Shown here: piece after piece, positions 1 to 8,064 of the stretch
How positions within the stretch are numbered: position 1 is the stretch's first letter
Layout: the number at the start of each line of letters is the position of its first letter
Source: Rhodopseudomonas sp. BR0M22
Lineage (GTDB): Bacteria; Pseudomonadota; Alphaproteobacteria; Rhizobiales; Xanthobacteraceae
Direction of reading: 5' to 3'
Assembly: GCF_010907035.1 (NCBI RefSeq)
Contig: NZ_QUMK01000064.1
Location: 1 to 34,247, forward strand
DNA: 34,247 nucleotides
Translations under genes and position numbers: made by a program
The notes under the pieces: generated by a model
The model's database searches: none
What the model was told of the DNA's origin: nothing
Seen by the model: only the letters and a program-made list of their open reading frames with translations

Positions 1-1
1 C

Positions 2-2656
2 GCCGCTCTTGCTACCAGCCGCGGCGGCCTCGGCGCCGATGAGGCCAAGCGTCGGCTGCAGAGCTACGGGCCGAACGCGCTGCCGGAGCCGCCGCGGCGC
101 TCGGCGATTCTGCGGTTTCTGGCGCAGTTCAACAACACGCTGATCTACTTCCTGCTGGCGGCTGCCGTCGCCGCAGCGTTCCTCGGCCACCAGATCGACG
201 CCGCGGTGATCGTCGCGGTGGTGACGATCAACGCGATCGTCGGCTACATCCAGGAAGACAAAGCCGAGAAGGCGCTGGCGGCGATCAAGAAGATGATCTC
301 GCCGCGCGCCCATGCCTGGCGCGACGGTCACCGCGTTGTCGTGCCTGCCGAGGAGCTGGTGCCCGGCGACGTGGTGATGATCGAGGCCGGCGATCGCGTA
401 CCGGCCGATCTGCGCCTCACCCGCGCTCGCGGCCTGTTGATCGACGAGGCGATGCTGACCGGCGAGTCGGTCGCCTCCGAAAAGCACGACCAGCCGACGG
501 CGCCCGATGCGCCGCTCGGGGACCGGCTGTGCATGGCGTTCTCCGGCACGCTGGTGTCGGCGGGGCAGGGCTTCGGCGTCGTGGTCGCCACCGGTGCCCG
601 CACCGAGATTGGGCGCATCAGCACGATGATTCAGGGCGTCGAGCAGCTCACCACGCCGCTGCTGGCGCAGATCAACACCTTCGGCGAACGCTTCACCTGG
701 GTGGCGATCTCGGCCGCCGCCGCGATCTTCGCCTTCGCCGTGCTGGTGCGGGACTATGCGTGGCCGGATGCGCTGATCGCCGTGGTGGCGCTCGCGGTCG
801 GTGTGGTGCCGGAGGGGCTGCCTGCCGTGATCACCATTACGCTGGCGATCGGGGTGCAGCGGATGGCGCGGCGCAACGCCATCATCCGCCGGCTGCCGGC
901 GGTGGAGACGCTCGGCGCCACCTCGGTGATCTGTTCGGACAAGACCGGCACGCTGACGCGCAACGAGATGACCGCCCGCCGCATCGTCACCGCCGACCAT
1001 ACCATCCTGGTCAGCGGCTCCGGCTATGTGCCGAAGGGCGAACTGACGGTCGACGGCCGGGCTGCTCCCGAAGCAGTGGCGTCGGCGATGCAACTGATCC
1101 GCTCCGCGCTGCTGTGCAACGACGCGCAGCTTCGCCAGGTCGACGGCCACCACGTCGTCGATGGCGATCCGATGGAGGGCGCGCTGGTCGCACTCGCGAT
1201 CAAGGCCGGGCTCGATCCGGAAGGCGAGAGGGCGGCGTGGAAGCGCTCCGATGAAATCCCGTTCGACGCGCAGCACCGCTTCATGGCGACCCGCCACGCT
1301 ACCGAATCCGGCGCGCAGGTGATCTTCGTCAAGGGCGCGCCGGAACGGCTGCTGGGCATGTGCGCCACCCAGGTCGGTCCGGGCGGCGCGCTGCATCCAA
1401 TCGATCCCGAATTCTGGACTGCGCAGATTGCGCGCGCCGCGGCCGAAGGCGAGCGCGTGCTCGGCTTCGCGCTGCGCTCGCCGGCGCGCCCGTCCGATCA
1501 GCTCGGCTTCGCCGATCTCGACGAAGGGCTGTCGTTCATGGGGATCGTCGGCTTCATCGATCCGCCGCGCGACGAAGTGATCCGGGCGATCGCCGAATGC
1601 CGATCCGCCGGCATCGTCGTCAAGATGATCACCGGCGACCACGCCGCGACCGCTGAGGCGATTGCGCGGCAACTCGATCTGACCGATCATCCCGACGTCG
1701 TCACCGGCGCCGAACTCGACCGCACACCTGACTCCGGCTTCGTCGAGCTGGCCCGCCGTACCGATGTGTTCGCCCGCACCAATCCGGAGCACAAGCTGCG
1801 GATCGTCCAGGCGCTGCAGTCCACCGGCGCGGTGGTGGCGATGACCGGCGACGGCGTCAACGATGCGCCGGCGCTGAAGCAGGCCGATGTCGGCATCGCG
1901 ATGGGCCACAAGGGCACCGAGACCGCCAAGGAAGCGTCCCAGGTGGTGCTGCTGGACGACAATTTCGTCTCGATCGTCGCCGCCGTGCAGGAAGGCCGCA
2001 CGGTCTACGACAACATCCGCAAAGTCATTGCCTGGACCATCCCGACCAATGGCGGCGAGGTCTTCACCGTCATCATGGCGATCCTGATCGGCTTCACCAT
2101 GCCGATGACGCCGGTCCAGATCCTGTGGATCAACCTGATTCTCACGGTCACGCTCGGCCTGGTGCTGGCGTTCGAGCCGCCGGAGCCCGGCGTGATGAAG
2201 CGCCCGCCGCGCCCCGCCCACGCGCCGCTGCTGTCGCGCTTCCTGGTGTGGCGGATTTTCTTCGTCTCGTTCCTGTTTACAGCCGGCGCGCTGGCGATTT
2301 TCTTCTTTGCGCTCGGCAAGGGGCTGCCGCTCGAGACCGCGCGCACCATGGTGGTCAATGCGATCGTGGTGTTCGAGATCTTCTATCTGTTCAACGTCCG
2401 CTACCTGCACGCCAGCTCGATCTCGCTGCGCGGCGCGCTCGGCACCGTGCCGGTGCTGGCGGCACTGGTCGTGGTGGTCGCCGCCCAGCTTGCCTTCACC
2501 TATGCACCGTTCATGCACAGCCTGTTCGACACCACGCCGCTCTCGCTGGTCGACGGTGCGGTGGTGATCGGCGCCGGCGTGGTGCTGATGATCGTGCTCG
2601 AGCTGGAAAAGCTGGTGATGCGCAAGATCGGTGCACTGCGCCGCCTCGAGCCGTAA
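2..2656 (+). CDS. P2-type cation-transporting ATPase (5' end cut by window)
   Basis: This is an inner-membrane ATP-driven cation pump of the HAD superfamily. The open frame continues upstream of the first internal start (GTG 206) to position 2, where it encodes a cation-ATPase N-terminal segment (GLGADEAKRRLQSYGPNAL), so the true start lies outside the window. Visible motifs are the actuator LTGES, the PEGLPA motif of membrane helix 4 (nt 809-826), the phosphorylation site DKTGTLT (nt 938-958) and the hinge GDGVNDAP (nt 1847-1870). The PEGL motif places it with Ca2+/Na+,K+-type pumps. In helix 6 the residues after LWIN are LILT, so the Asp that binds Ca2+ in SERCA is absent; Ca2+ specificity should not be assumed. 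The uspA-like gene follows after 50 bp and may be cotranscribed. The ion is unknown. Confidence 0.93.
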   Translation, partial: AALATSRGGLGADEAKRRLQSYGPNALPEPPRRSAILRFLAQFNNTLIYFLLAAAVAAAFLGHQIDAAVIVAVVTINAIVGYIQEDKAEKALAAIKKMISPRAHAWRDGHRVVVPAEELVPGDVVMIEAGDRVPADLRLTRARGLLIDEAMLTGESVASEKHDQPTAPDAPLGDRLCMAFSGTLVSAGQGFGVVVATGARTEIGRISTMIQGVEQLTTPLLAQINTFGERFTWVAISAAAAIFAFAVLVRDYAWPDALIAVVALAVGVVPEGLPAVITITLAIGVQRMARRNAIIRRLPAVETLGATSVICSDKTGTLTRNEMTARRIVTADHTILVSGSGYVPKGELTVDGRAAPEAVASAMQLIRSALLCNDAQLRQVDGHHVVDGDPMEGALVALAIKAGLDPEGERAAWKRSDEIPFDAQHRFMATRHATESGAQVIFVKGAPERLLGMCATQVGPGGALHPIDPEFWTAQIARAAAEGERVLGFALRSPARPSDQLGFADLDEGLSFMGIVGFIDPPRDEVIRAIAECRSAGIVVKMITGDHAATAEAIARQLDLTDHPDVVTGAELDRTPDSGFVELARRTDVFARTNPEHKLRIVQALQSTGAVVAMTGDGVNDAPALKQADVGIAMGHKGTETAKEASQVVLLDDNFVSIVAAVQEGRTVYDNIRKVIAWTIPTNGGEVFTVIMAILIGFTMPMTPVQILWINLILTVTLGLVLAFEPPEPGVMKRPPRPAHAPLLSRFLVWRIFFVSFLFTAGALAIFFFALGKGLPLETARTMVVNAIVVFEIFYLFNVRYLHASSISLRGALGTVPVLAALVVVVAAQLAFTYAPFMHSLFDTTPLSLVDGAVVIGAGVVLMIVLELEKLVMRKIGALRRLEP

Positions 2657-2706
2657 TCGGCATTTTCGCGTCGTCGCATCCACTCATCCCAACGACGAGG
2701 TTCATG

Positions 2707-3615
2707 ATGAACGAACTGCCCCGTCCCGATACGATGTCCGGCCTGAAGGTGGTGCTTGCCGCCACGGATTTCTCTGCGCGCTCCGAACGCGCGGTGCGCC
2801 GCGCGGCGGCGCTCGCCCGGCAGAGCGGCGCGCGGCTGGTGATCACCCATGTGGTCGACGACGACCAGCCCGAACACATCGTCGCGGTGGAGGTCGAACT
2901 CGCCGAGACCGCGCTCGCGGACGCAATCCGCGAACACGGCTATCTGGCCGGCCTGGACTGTACGCCGCTGGTGGTGCTGGGCACGCCGTTCGACGCCATC
3001 GTCCGTGCTGCGCAGCAGCAGGGCGCCGATCTGTGCGTCGTCGGCAGTCACCGCCGCGCGTTCCTGCGCGACATCTTCGCCGGCACGACCGCCGAACGGG
3101 TGATCCGTAACAGTTCAGTGCCGGTGCTGATGGCCAATGTCGATCCGGCGCTGCCTTATGCGAAGAGCCTGGCGCCTGTCGATCTGAGCGAATGCTCGGC
3201 CCAGGCGCTCGCAACCGCGCGCCGGCTCGGCCTGCTGCAACGCACGCGCCTGATCGTCATGCACGTCTATGATGCCGCTGCGGCCGGGATGCTGAATTAT
3301 GCCGGCGTCGACAAGACCAGCCTCGACGATTACTTGGTCGATACCCGTACCGACGCGGTGCGCGATCTGGTGCGTTTCCTCGAACCGCTGCGGCTCGACG
3401 ATGTCGACTATTCGACCGTGGTCAGAGAAGGTGCCGCCCCTGCCACCGATATTATCGACGCCGCCACCGAGCTGCGCCCGGATTTGGTGGTGATCGGCAC
3501 GCATGCGCGGCGTGGTGCGGTGCGGCTATTGCTGAGCAGCGTGACCGAGGAGGTGCTGCGCCGACTGCAGCGCGATATCCTGGTGGTGCCGGTTCGCGAT
3601 AGTACCACGGGATAA
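2707..3615 (+). CDS. Tandem-domain universal stress protein (UspA family)
   Basis: This 302-residue cytoplasmic protein has two UspA folds in tandem, at roughly residues 12-145 and 150-300. Each begins with a beta strand followed by Asp (LAATDFS; LAPVDLS), which is the usual nucleotide-pocket residue. The Gly-rich ATP motif is partly degenerate in both: domain 1 reads VVGSHRR with Arg where the second Gly is expected, and domain 2 reads GTHARRG followed by LLLSSV where LLLGSV is common. ATP binding is therefore plausible but not certain. The start at 2707 is preferred over the adjacent ATG at 2704 because GAGG at 2697-2700 is then 6 nt away. It lies 50 bp after the cation ATPase. Usp proteins often accompany transporters and are induced by energy or oxygen stress; the pairing here is inferred from position only. 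Confidence 0.9.
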   Translation: MNELPRPDTMSGLKVVLAATDFSARSERAVRRAAALARQSGARLVITHVVDDDQPEHIVAVEVELAETALADAIREHGYLAGLDCTPLVVLGTPFDAIVRAAQQQGADLCVVGSHRRAFLRDIFAGTTAERVIRNSSVPVLMANVDPALPYAKSLAPVDLSECSAQALATARRLGLLQRTRLIVMHVYDAAAAGMLNYAGVDKTSLDDYLVDTRTDAVRDLVRFLEPLRLDDVDYSTVVREGAAPATDIIDAATELRPDLVVIGTHARRGAVRLLLSSVTEEVLRRLQRDILVVPVRDSTTG

Positions 3616-3711
3616 TGCGAGCCGGCTTGCCGGCCTCGGTATTGCCCGCCACACTAGCCGCCGATCGGCGCGGCATCGGAACCTCGCCGGCAAACAACCG
3701 GGAGGTCGACG

Positions 3712-5307
3712 ATGGGCGCGCGGCTGAAGCATTACGGCTGGGGTCGAGAAGGCGAGGGCATGACCGAGGCCGAGCAGGCATTCGTGCTCGGCCGTTATCA
3801 GGCGAAGTTCGGCTGCGACAGTTTCGAGACCGTCGAAGTCGCCAAGCTCGACGATGTCACGCTGCACGAACCGCGGATCGTGCCGCCAAAGTCGCTCTCG
3901 GAAATCTGCGCGGTCGACACCTATCACCGCGCCGCCCACGCCTACGGAAAATCCTATCCGGACTACGTCCGCGGCATGCTCGGCGATTACGACGCGGCTC
4001 CCGATGTCGTCGCCTATCCGCGAAACGAGGCGGAGATCGCCGCGGTGATGGATTGGGCCGGCGGCGCCGGGGCGGCGCTGACGCCGTTCGGCGGCGGCTC
4101 GTCGGTGTGCGGCGGCGTCGAATGCCGGGTCGACGGCGGTCGCTACAAGGCGGCGGTGACGCTGGATCTGCGCCATCTGGGCCAAGTGCTGGAAGTCGAT
4201 GCCACCTCGCGCGCGGCGCTGATCGAGGGCGGCGCGTTCGGCCCGGCGCTGGAGGCGCAGCTCAAGCCGCACAATGTCACGCTGCGGCACTTTCCGCAGA
4301 GCTTCGAATACTCCACGCTCGGCGGCTGGATCGCGACCCGCTCCGGCGGTCACTTCGCCAGCCTCTACACTCACATCGACGATTTCGTCGAAAGCCTCCG
4401 CGTGGTGACGCCGCGCGGCGTGGTCGAAACGCGGCGGCTGCCGGGCTCTGGCGCCGGCCCGAGCCCGGACCGGATGTTCATCGGCTCCGAAGGCATCCTG
4501 GGCGTGATCTCGGCGGCGTGGATGCGGCTGCAGGCACGCCCCACGTATCGTGCCGGCGCCTCGGTGCGCTTCCCGAGCTTCTTCGCTGCGGCGCGCGCGG
4601 TTCGCGCGGTGGCGCAGGCCGGGCTCTATCCGTCGAATTGCCGGATCCTCGATCCCGCCGAGGCCTACAACACCGGTGCCGCCGACGGCAGTGTGGCCAT
4701 CATGGTGCTGGCGTTCGAGAGCGGCGATCATCCGGTCGAGCCGTGGATGGCGCGGGCACTGGAATGCTGCGCCGATCACGGCGGCACCAAGGAGGAAGCC
4801 GAGGCGTCGTCGGCGCATCTCGAAGGTGCCGCGGGATTGTGGCGCAACGCTTTCATCCGGATGCCTTACGCGCGCGAATTCCTCACCCCCGCCGGGCTGA
4901 TCAACGACACGTTCGAGACGTCGATTACCTGGGAGCGGTTCGAGAGCTTCCACGACAGCGTCAAGGCCGCGACCGAACGTGCGATTCTGGATGCGACCGG
5001 AGTCAAAGGCGAAGTCACCTGCCGCTTCACCCATGTGTATCCGGACGGGCCCGCGCCGTATTTCTCGTTTCATGCGCTCGGCCGGCACGGCGAGCTGCTC
5101 GAGCAATGGCAGGCGATCAAGGATGCGGCGAGCGATGCGTTGATCGCTGCCGGCGGCACCATCACCCATCACCACGCCGTCGGGCGCGATCATCGCAAGT
5201 GGTACGACCGCCAGCGCCCCGAGCTGTTCGCCGCCGCGCTACGCGCCGCCAAACGCGAGCTCGATCCGGCCGCGATGCTCAATCCGGGAGTGCTGATCGA
5301 TCCGTAG
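3712..5307 (+). CDS. FAD-linked oxidase resembling alkyl-dihydroxyacetonephosphate synthase
   Basis: This is a 531-residue flavoprotein of the FAD-binding type 4 (VAO/PCMH) family. The FAD-binding half contains PFGGGSSVCGGVE (residues 125-137), PQSFEYSTLGGW (195-206) followed by ATRSGGHFASLY, and IGSEGILGVI (257-266). The C-terminal half carries a His triplet in THHHAVGRDH (HHH at 486-488), the motif that in alkylglycerone-phosphate synthase (AGPS) sits at the active site. A Tyr in RFTHVYPDG precedes it. AGPS replaces the acyl group of acyl-DHAP with a fatty alcohol to make the ether bond. No acyltransferase partner is seen nearby, so the bacterial substrate is unknown. GGAGGT at 3701-3706 sets the ATG. 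The 3' end overlaps the convergent gene by 29 bp. A generic D-lactate/glycolate-type oxidase is less likely because of the HHH motif. Confidence 0.9.
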   Translation: MGARLKHYGWGREGEGMTEAEQAFVLGRYQAKFGCDSFETVEVAKLDDVTLHEPRIVPPKSLSEICAVDTYHRAAHAYGKSYPDYVRGMLGDYDAAPDVVAYPRNEAEIAAVMDWAGGAGAALTPFGGGSSVCGGVECRVDGGRYKAAVTLDLRHLGQVLEVDATSRAALIEGGAFGPALEAQLKPHNVTLRHFPQSFEYSTLGGWIATRSGGHFASLYTHIDDFVESLRVVTPRGVVETRRLPGSGAGPSPDRMFIGSEGILGVISAAWMRLQARPTYRAGASVRFPSFFAAARAVRAVAQAGLYPSNCRILDPAEAYNTGAADGSVAIMVLAFESGDHPVEPWMARALECCADHGGTKEEAEASSAHLEGAAGLWRNAFIRMPYAREFLTPAGLINDTFETSITWERFESFHDSVKAATERAILDATGVKGEVTCRFTHVYPDGPAPYFSFHALGRHGELLEQWQAIKDAASDALIAAGGTITHHHAVGRDHRKWYDRQRPELFAAALRAAKRELDPAAMLNPGVLIDP

Positions 5308-5767
5308 CACGGCGCTGGGGCGTGCCGGGTGCGACCGGCTGGCACACAGCCGGATCGTCGGGCGATAACAGATCGGTGGCGCGGCGGCGCGGCAGATCGA
5401 CCCGTGCCGCGACGAATTCCGGCGGTCCTTCGGTCAGTCGCGCGACACGCCGGTCGCGCTCTTCGAGTGGCGCGTCCGGATCGATCAGCGCGTAAACTTG
5501 CGATGTCGCCAGTTCGAATGCGCGGTCGGGTGCGATCGCCTGCGAGGGGCGTGCGCCGGGCGCAGCGCCGATGCCGATCTCGATCAGCCGGCCGAGCGCT
5601 TCGGCCCGCGACAGCCCTCGCCGCGCTGCCCATCGATCGACCGCGCCCAGCGTTTCGTCGTCGAGTGCGACCGCATGCAGACTTTGGCCGGCTGTCGCGA
5701 CAGGCGGCACGGTCACGGATGATGAGTCGTTCGTGGGCATCGTTGCCGGCGCGATATCGTCACTCAT
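5279..5767 (-). CDS. Hypothetical protein with a possible ribbon-helix-helix segment
   Basis: The frame encodes about 162 residues from the ATG at 5765-5767; an upstream in-frame ATG at 5857 would add 30 residues of low-complexity, Arg-rich sequence and is disfavoured. A further start at 5740 is possible, and none of the three has a strong ribosome-binding site. Residues about 33-65 (LDDETLGAVDRWAARRGLS, then RAEALGRLIEIGI) look like a ribbon-helix-helix unit: a short strand, helix, turn and helix. The rest is Pro/Arg-rich and probably disordered. The gene converges on the oxidase and overlaps its last 29 bp, and it is divergent from sciP. It has no recognised family. It could be a DNA-binding regulator, but that rests only on the short motif. 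It is the best-supported frame in this stretch, since the plus-strand frames here are Arg-rich shadows. Confidence 0.55.
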   Translation of the reverse strand: MSDDIAPATMPTNDSSSVTVPPVATAGQSLHAVALDDETLGAVDRWAARRGLSRAEALGRLIEIGIGAAPGARPSQAIAPDRAFELATSQVYALIDPDAPLEERDRRVARLTEGPPEFVAARVDLPRRRATDLLSPDDPAVCQPVAPGTPQRRATDRSALPD

Positions 5768-5975
5768 GGGTTCAGCACTAAACGATCGAACGGCGCTCTG
5801 AAAGCCCAACCTGTGGCTCGTCGCCCGACCACGTAATCGCCTCAGGCGCGGTGCCAATCGTTACCGCTTTACTAACACCGATCGCAGCGATCCTGCAGAT
5901 CGCTTAGGCAAATTTTAAGCCGGACCACCTAGGTTATTCCTGTGAGTTGAGTGCTTTGCGAGTTGTGAGTACGCC

Positions 5976-6251
5976 ATGACAGAGCCCCACCGCCCGAGGG
6001 TAAAATACGTGATCGGGCCCGATGGAAGCCCATTGACGATCGCCGACCTGCCTGCACCCGGCACCAAGCGCTGGGTCATCCGCCGGAAGGCCGAAGTCGT
6101 CGCCGCTGTCCGAGGCGGTCTGCTCTCCCTCGAAGAGGCGTGCAGCCGATACACCCTGACGGTGGACGAGTTCCTGTCTTGGCAGTTCTCGATCGACCAT
6201 CACGGTCTGGCCGGTCTGCGCACCACCCGAATCCAGCAATATCGCCAGTAA
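5976..6251 (+). CDS. sciP: SciP, DUF1153 cell-cycle regulator and CtrA antagonist
   Basis: This 91-residue protein matches the SciP family of alphaproteobacteria: the N-terminal RVKYVIGPDGSPLTIADLP, the RWVIRRKAEVVAAV helix, then LLSLEEACSRYTLTVDEFLS, a helix-turn-helix, and a C-terminal Arg-rich tail. In Caulobacter SciP binds DNA and CtrA and blocks transcription of CtrA-activated promoters, including flagellar ones, early in the cell cycle. Its place 199 bp before fliF, on the same strand, fits that role. A hairpin at 6284-6314 lies between sciP and fliF, so fliF probably has its own promoter. The family call is by motif recognition; regulation of fliF by this copy is inferred. Confidence 0.92.
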   Translation: MTEPHRPRVKYVIGPDGSPLTIADLPAPGTKRWVIRRKAEVVAAVRGGLLSLEEACSRYTLTVDEFLSWQFSIDHHGLAGLRTTRIQQYRQ

Positions 6252-6283
6252 ATCAATCGTTTCCAGATTTTGACGATTTGACG

Positions 6284-6314
6284 AAAGCCGGCCCCATTTC
6301 GGGAAGCCGGCTTT
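6284..6314 (+). terminator. Hairpin terminator candidate after sciP
   Basis: AAAGCCGGC at 6284-6292 pairs perfectly with GCCGGCTTT at 6306-6314, with CCC/GGG inside the 13-nt loop able to extend the pairing. It sits 33 bp after the sciP stop. The following bases (CAGCATTTTC) hold only a short T run, so Rho-independent action is plausible but not certain. Confidence 0.55.
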
Positions 6315-6342
6315 CAGCATTTTCAAGGGTTTTTGCGGTCCG

Positions 6343-6360
6343 TTAAGATTCGTTAACCAT
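6343..6360 (+). promoter_or_regulatory. CtrA-like site upstream of fliF
   Basis: TTAA at 6343-6346 and TTAACCAT at 6353-6360 are separated by 6 bp. The full CtrA consensus is TTAA-N7-TTAA, so the spacing is one short, but TTAACCAT itself matches the extended CtrA half-site reported in Caulobacter. It lies about 90 bp before the preferred fliF start and after the sciP terminator-like hairpin, as expected for a CtrA-driven class II flagellar promoter. Confidence 0.5.
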
Positions 6361-6450
6361 ATGGAAACCATCCCATAGGCAAGATTTGCCTAGCCGTGCG
6401 GAGAGGCTGATCCGCCGGTCGGTCGCGCCGTGCATCCGAGGGGCTGGTCC

Positions 6451-8058
6451 TTGCAGAATCTGTTGAGTTTCCTGAAAGGCTTGGGAGCCGCGCGGCTGAT
6501 GGCGATGATCGCCGTCACGGTTGCACTGCTCGGCTTCTTCGCCTTCGTCATCATGCGGGTGTCGCAGCCGCAGATGACGACGCTGTACACCGACCTCAGC
6601 ATGGAAGACTCCTCCAGCATCATCAAGGAGCTGGAGCGCCAGGCGATTCCCTACGAGGTGCGCAACGACGGCGCGATTCTGATGGTGCCGCGGGACAAAG
6701 TGACGCGGCTGCGGATGAAGCTCGCCGAAGGCGGCCTGCCGAAGGGCGGCGGCGTCGGCTACGAGATCTTCGACAAGTCGGACGCGCTCGGCACCACCAG
6801 CTTCGTTCAGAACATCAACCATCTCCGCGCGCTCGAAGGCGAGCTGTCGCGCACCATCCGGGCGATCGACCGGGTGCAGGCGGCGCGGGTGCATCTGGTG
6901 TTGCCGGAGCGTCCGCTGTTCGCGCGCGAGGCGCCGGAGCCGTCGGCCTCGATCGTGCTGCGCGTGCGCGGCGCGCTGGAGCCACAGCAGGTCCGGGCCA
7001 TCCGACATCTGGTCGCGTCGGCCGTCAATGGTTTGAAGCCGCAGCGGGTGTCGATCGTCGACGAGGCCGGGCAGCTCTTGGCGGATGGATCGGCCAGCGG
7101 CGAGGCCGCAGAAGGCGCCACCAGCGACGAACGCCGTGCCGCGTTCGAAAAGCGGCTGCGTAGCCAGATCGAGGGCATCGTCTCCTCGGTGGTCGGCGCC
7201 GGTCGTGCCCGCGTCCAAGTCTCGGCCGATTTCGACTACAACAAGATCACCCAGACCTCCGACAAGTTCGATCCCGAAGGCCGCGTGCTGCGGTCGAGCC
7301 AGACCCGTGAAGAATCAGCCGCGACCTCCGCGGCAGACGGTCAGGTCACCGTGAACAACGAGCTGCCGGGCAACAATCAAGGCCAGACCGCCGGTCCGCG
7401 CGACGTCAGCAAGAAGTCGGAAGAGACCAACAATTACGAGATCTCCCGCACCACCAAGACCGAGGTCACCGAAGCCGGCCGCGTCAACCGGCTGTCGGTC
7501 GCGGTGCTGGTCGACGGCATCTACACCCCGAACGACAAGGGCGAGCTGGTCTATGCCGAGCGGCCGAAGGAGCAGCTCGACCGCATCGCCACGCTGGTGC
7601 GTTCGGCGATCGGCTTCGAACAGAAGCGCGGCGATCAGGTCGAAGTGGTCAATCTGAAGTTCGCCGAGGCGCCGCAGATCGAGAAGCTGCCGGAGCCGGC
7701 CGGGCTGCTCGGCATGTTCCAGTTCACCAAGGACGACATCATGAACATGATTCAGCTCGGGGTGATGTTCCTGCTCGGTCTGGTGGTGCTGTTCATGGTG
7801 ATCCGTCCGCTGATGAAGCGCATCCTCGCCGCCGACCCGACGCCGGAAACGCCGGGCGGCCTGCCGGCGCTGGCCGACGGCACCGTGCCGCAGATCGGCG
7901 CCGATGGTCAGCCGGGGGCGCCCAACATGATCGACATCGCCCAAGTGCAGGGCCAGGTCCACGCCCAGTCCGTCCATCGGGTCGGCGAACTCGCCGAACG
8001 CAATCCCAACGAAACCGCCGCCATTGTCCGTCAATGGCTGGCCGAACCCGCCGCTTAA
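6451..8058 (+). CDS. fliF: Flagellar MS-ring protein FliF
   Basis: FliF forms the inner-membrane MS ring of the flagellar basal body and scaffolds the switch and export gate. The protein has a membrane helix near residues 16-36 (LMAMIAVTVALLGFFAFVIM), a YscJ/FliF ring domain with the typical LYTDLSMEDSSSIIKELE, a large periplasmic region, a second membrane helix (MIQLGVMFLLGLVVLFMVI), and a cytoplasmic tail ending in ERNPNETAAIVRQWL, the FliG-binding segment. I prefer the TTG at 6451: GAGGGG at 6438-6443 lies 7 nt before it, and relatives begin with a short QNLL-FLK segment. A GTG at 6430 would add 7 residues. It is the first gene of the fliF-fliG-fliH-fliN-flbD run, with 6 bp before fliG. 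Confidence 0.95.
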   Translation: MQNLLSFLKGLGAARLMAMIAVTVALLGFFAFVIMRVSQPQMTTLYTDLSMEDSSSIIKELERQAIPYEVRNDGAILMVPRDKVTRLRMKLAEGGLPKGGGVGYEIFDKSDALGTTSFVQNINHLRALEGELSRTIRAIDRVQAARVHLVLPERPLFAREAPEPSASIVLRVRGALEPQQVRAIRHLVASAVNGLKPQRVSIVDEAGQLLADGSASGEAAEGATSDERRAAFEKRLRSQIEGIVSSVVGAGRARVQVSADFDYNKITQTSDKFDPEGRVLRSSQTREESAATSAADGQVTVNNELPGNNQGQTAGPRDVSKKSEETNNYEISRTTKTEVTEAGRVNRLSVAVLVDGIYTPNDKGELVYAERPKEQLDRIATLVRSAIGFEQKRGDQVEVVNLKFAEAPQIEKLPEPAGLLGMFQFTKDDIMNMIQLGVMFLLGLVVLFMVIRPLMKRILAADPTPETPGGLPALADGTVPQIGADGQPGAPNMIDIAQVQGQVHAQSVHRVGELAERNPNETAAIVRQWLAEPAA

Positions 8059-8064
8059 TCCGCC

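Noticed and set aside
3618-3638. GCCGGC-TT-GCCGGC hairpin after the Usp gene
   Set aside because: Six-bp arms with a 2-nt loop and no T run; too weak in GC-rich DNA to call a terminator.
3526-5193. A 555-codon open frame on the minus strand
   Set aside because: It lies wholly opposite the FAD oxidase and is rich in Arg, Ala and His as expected of a GC-rich shadow frame; the plus strand has clear motifs and a ribosome-binding site.
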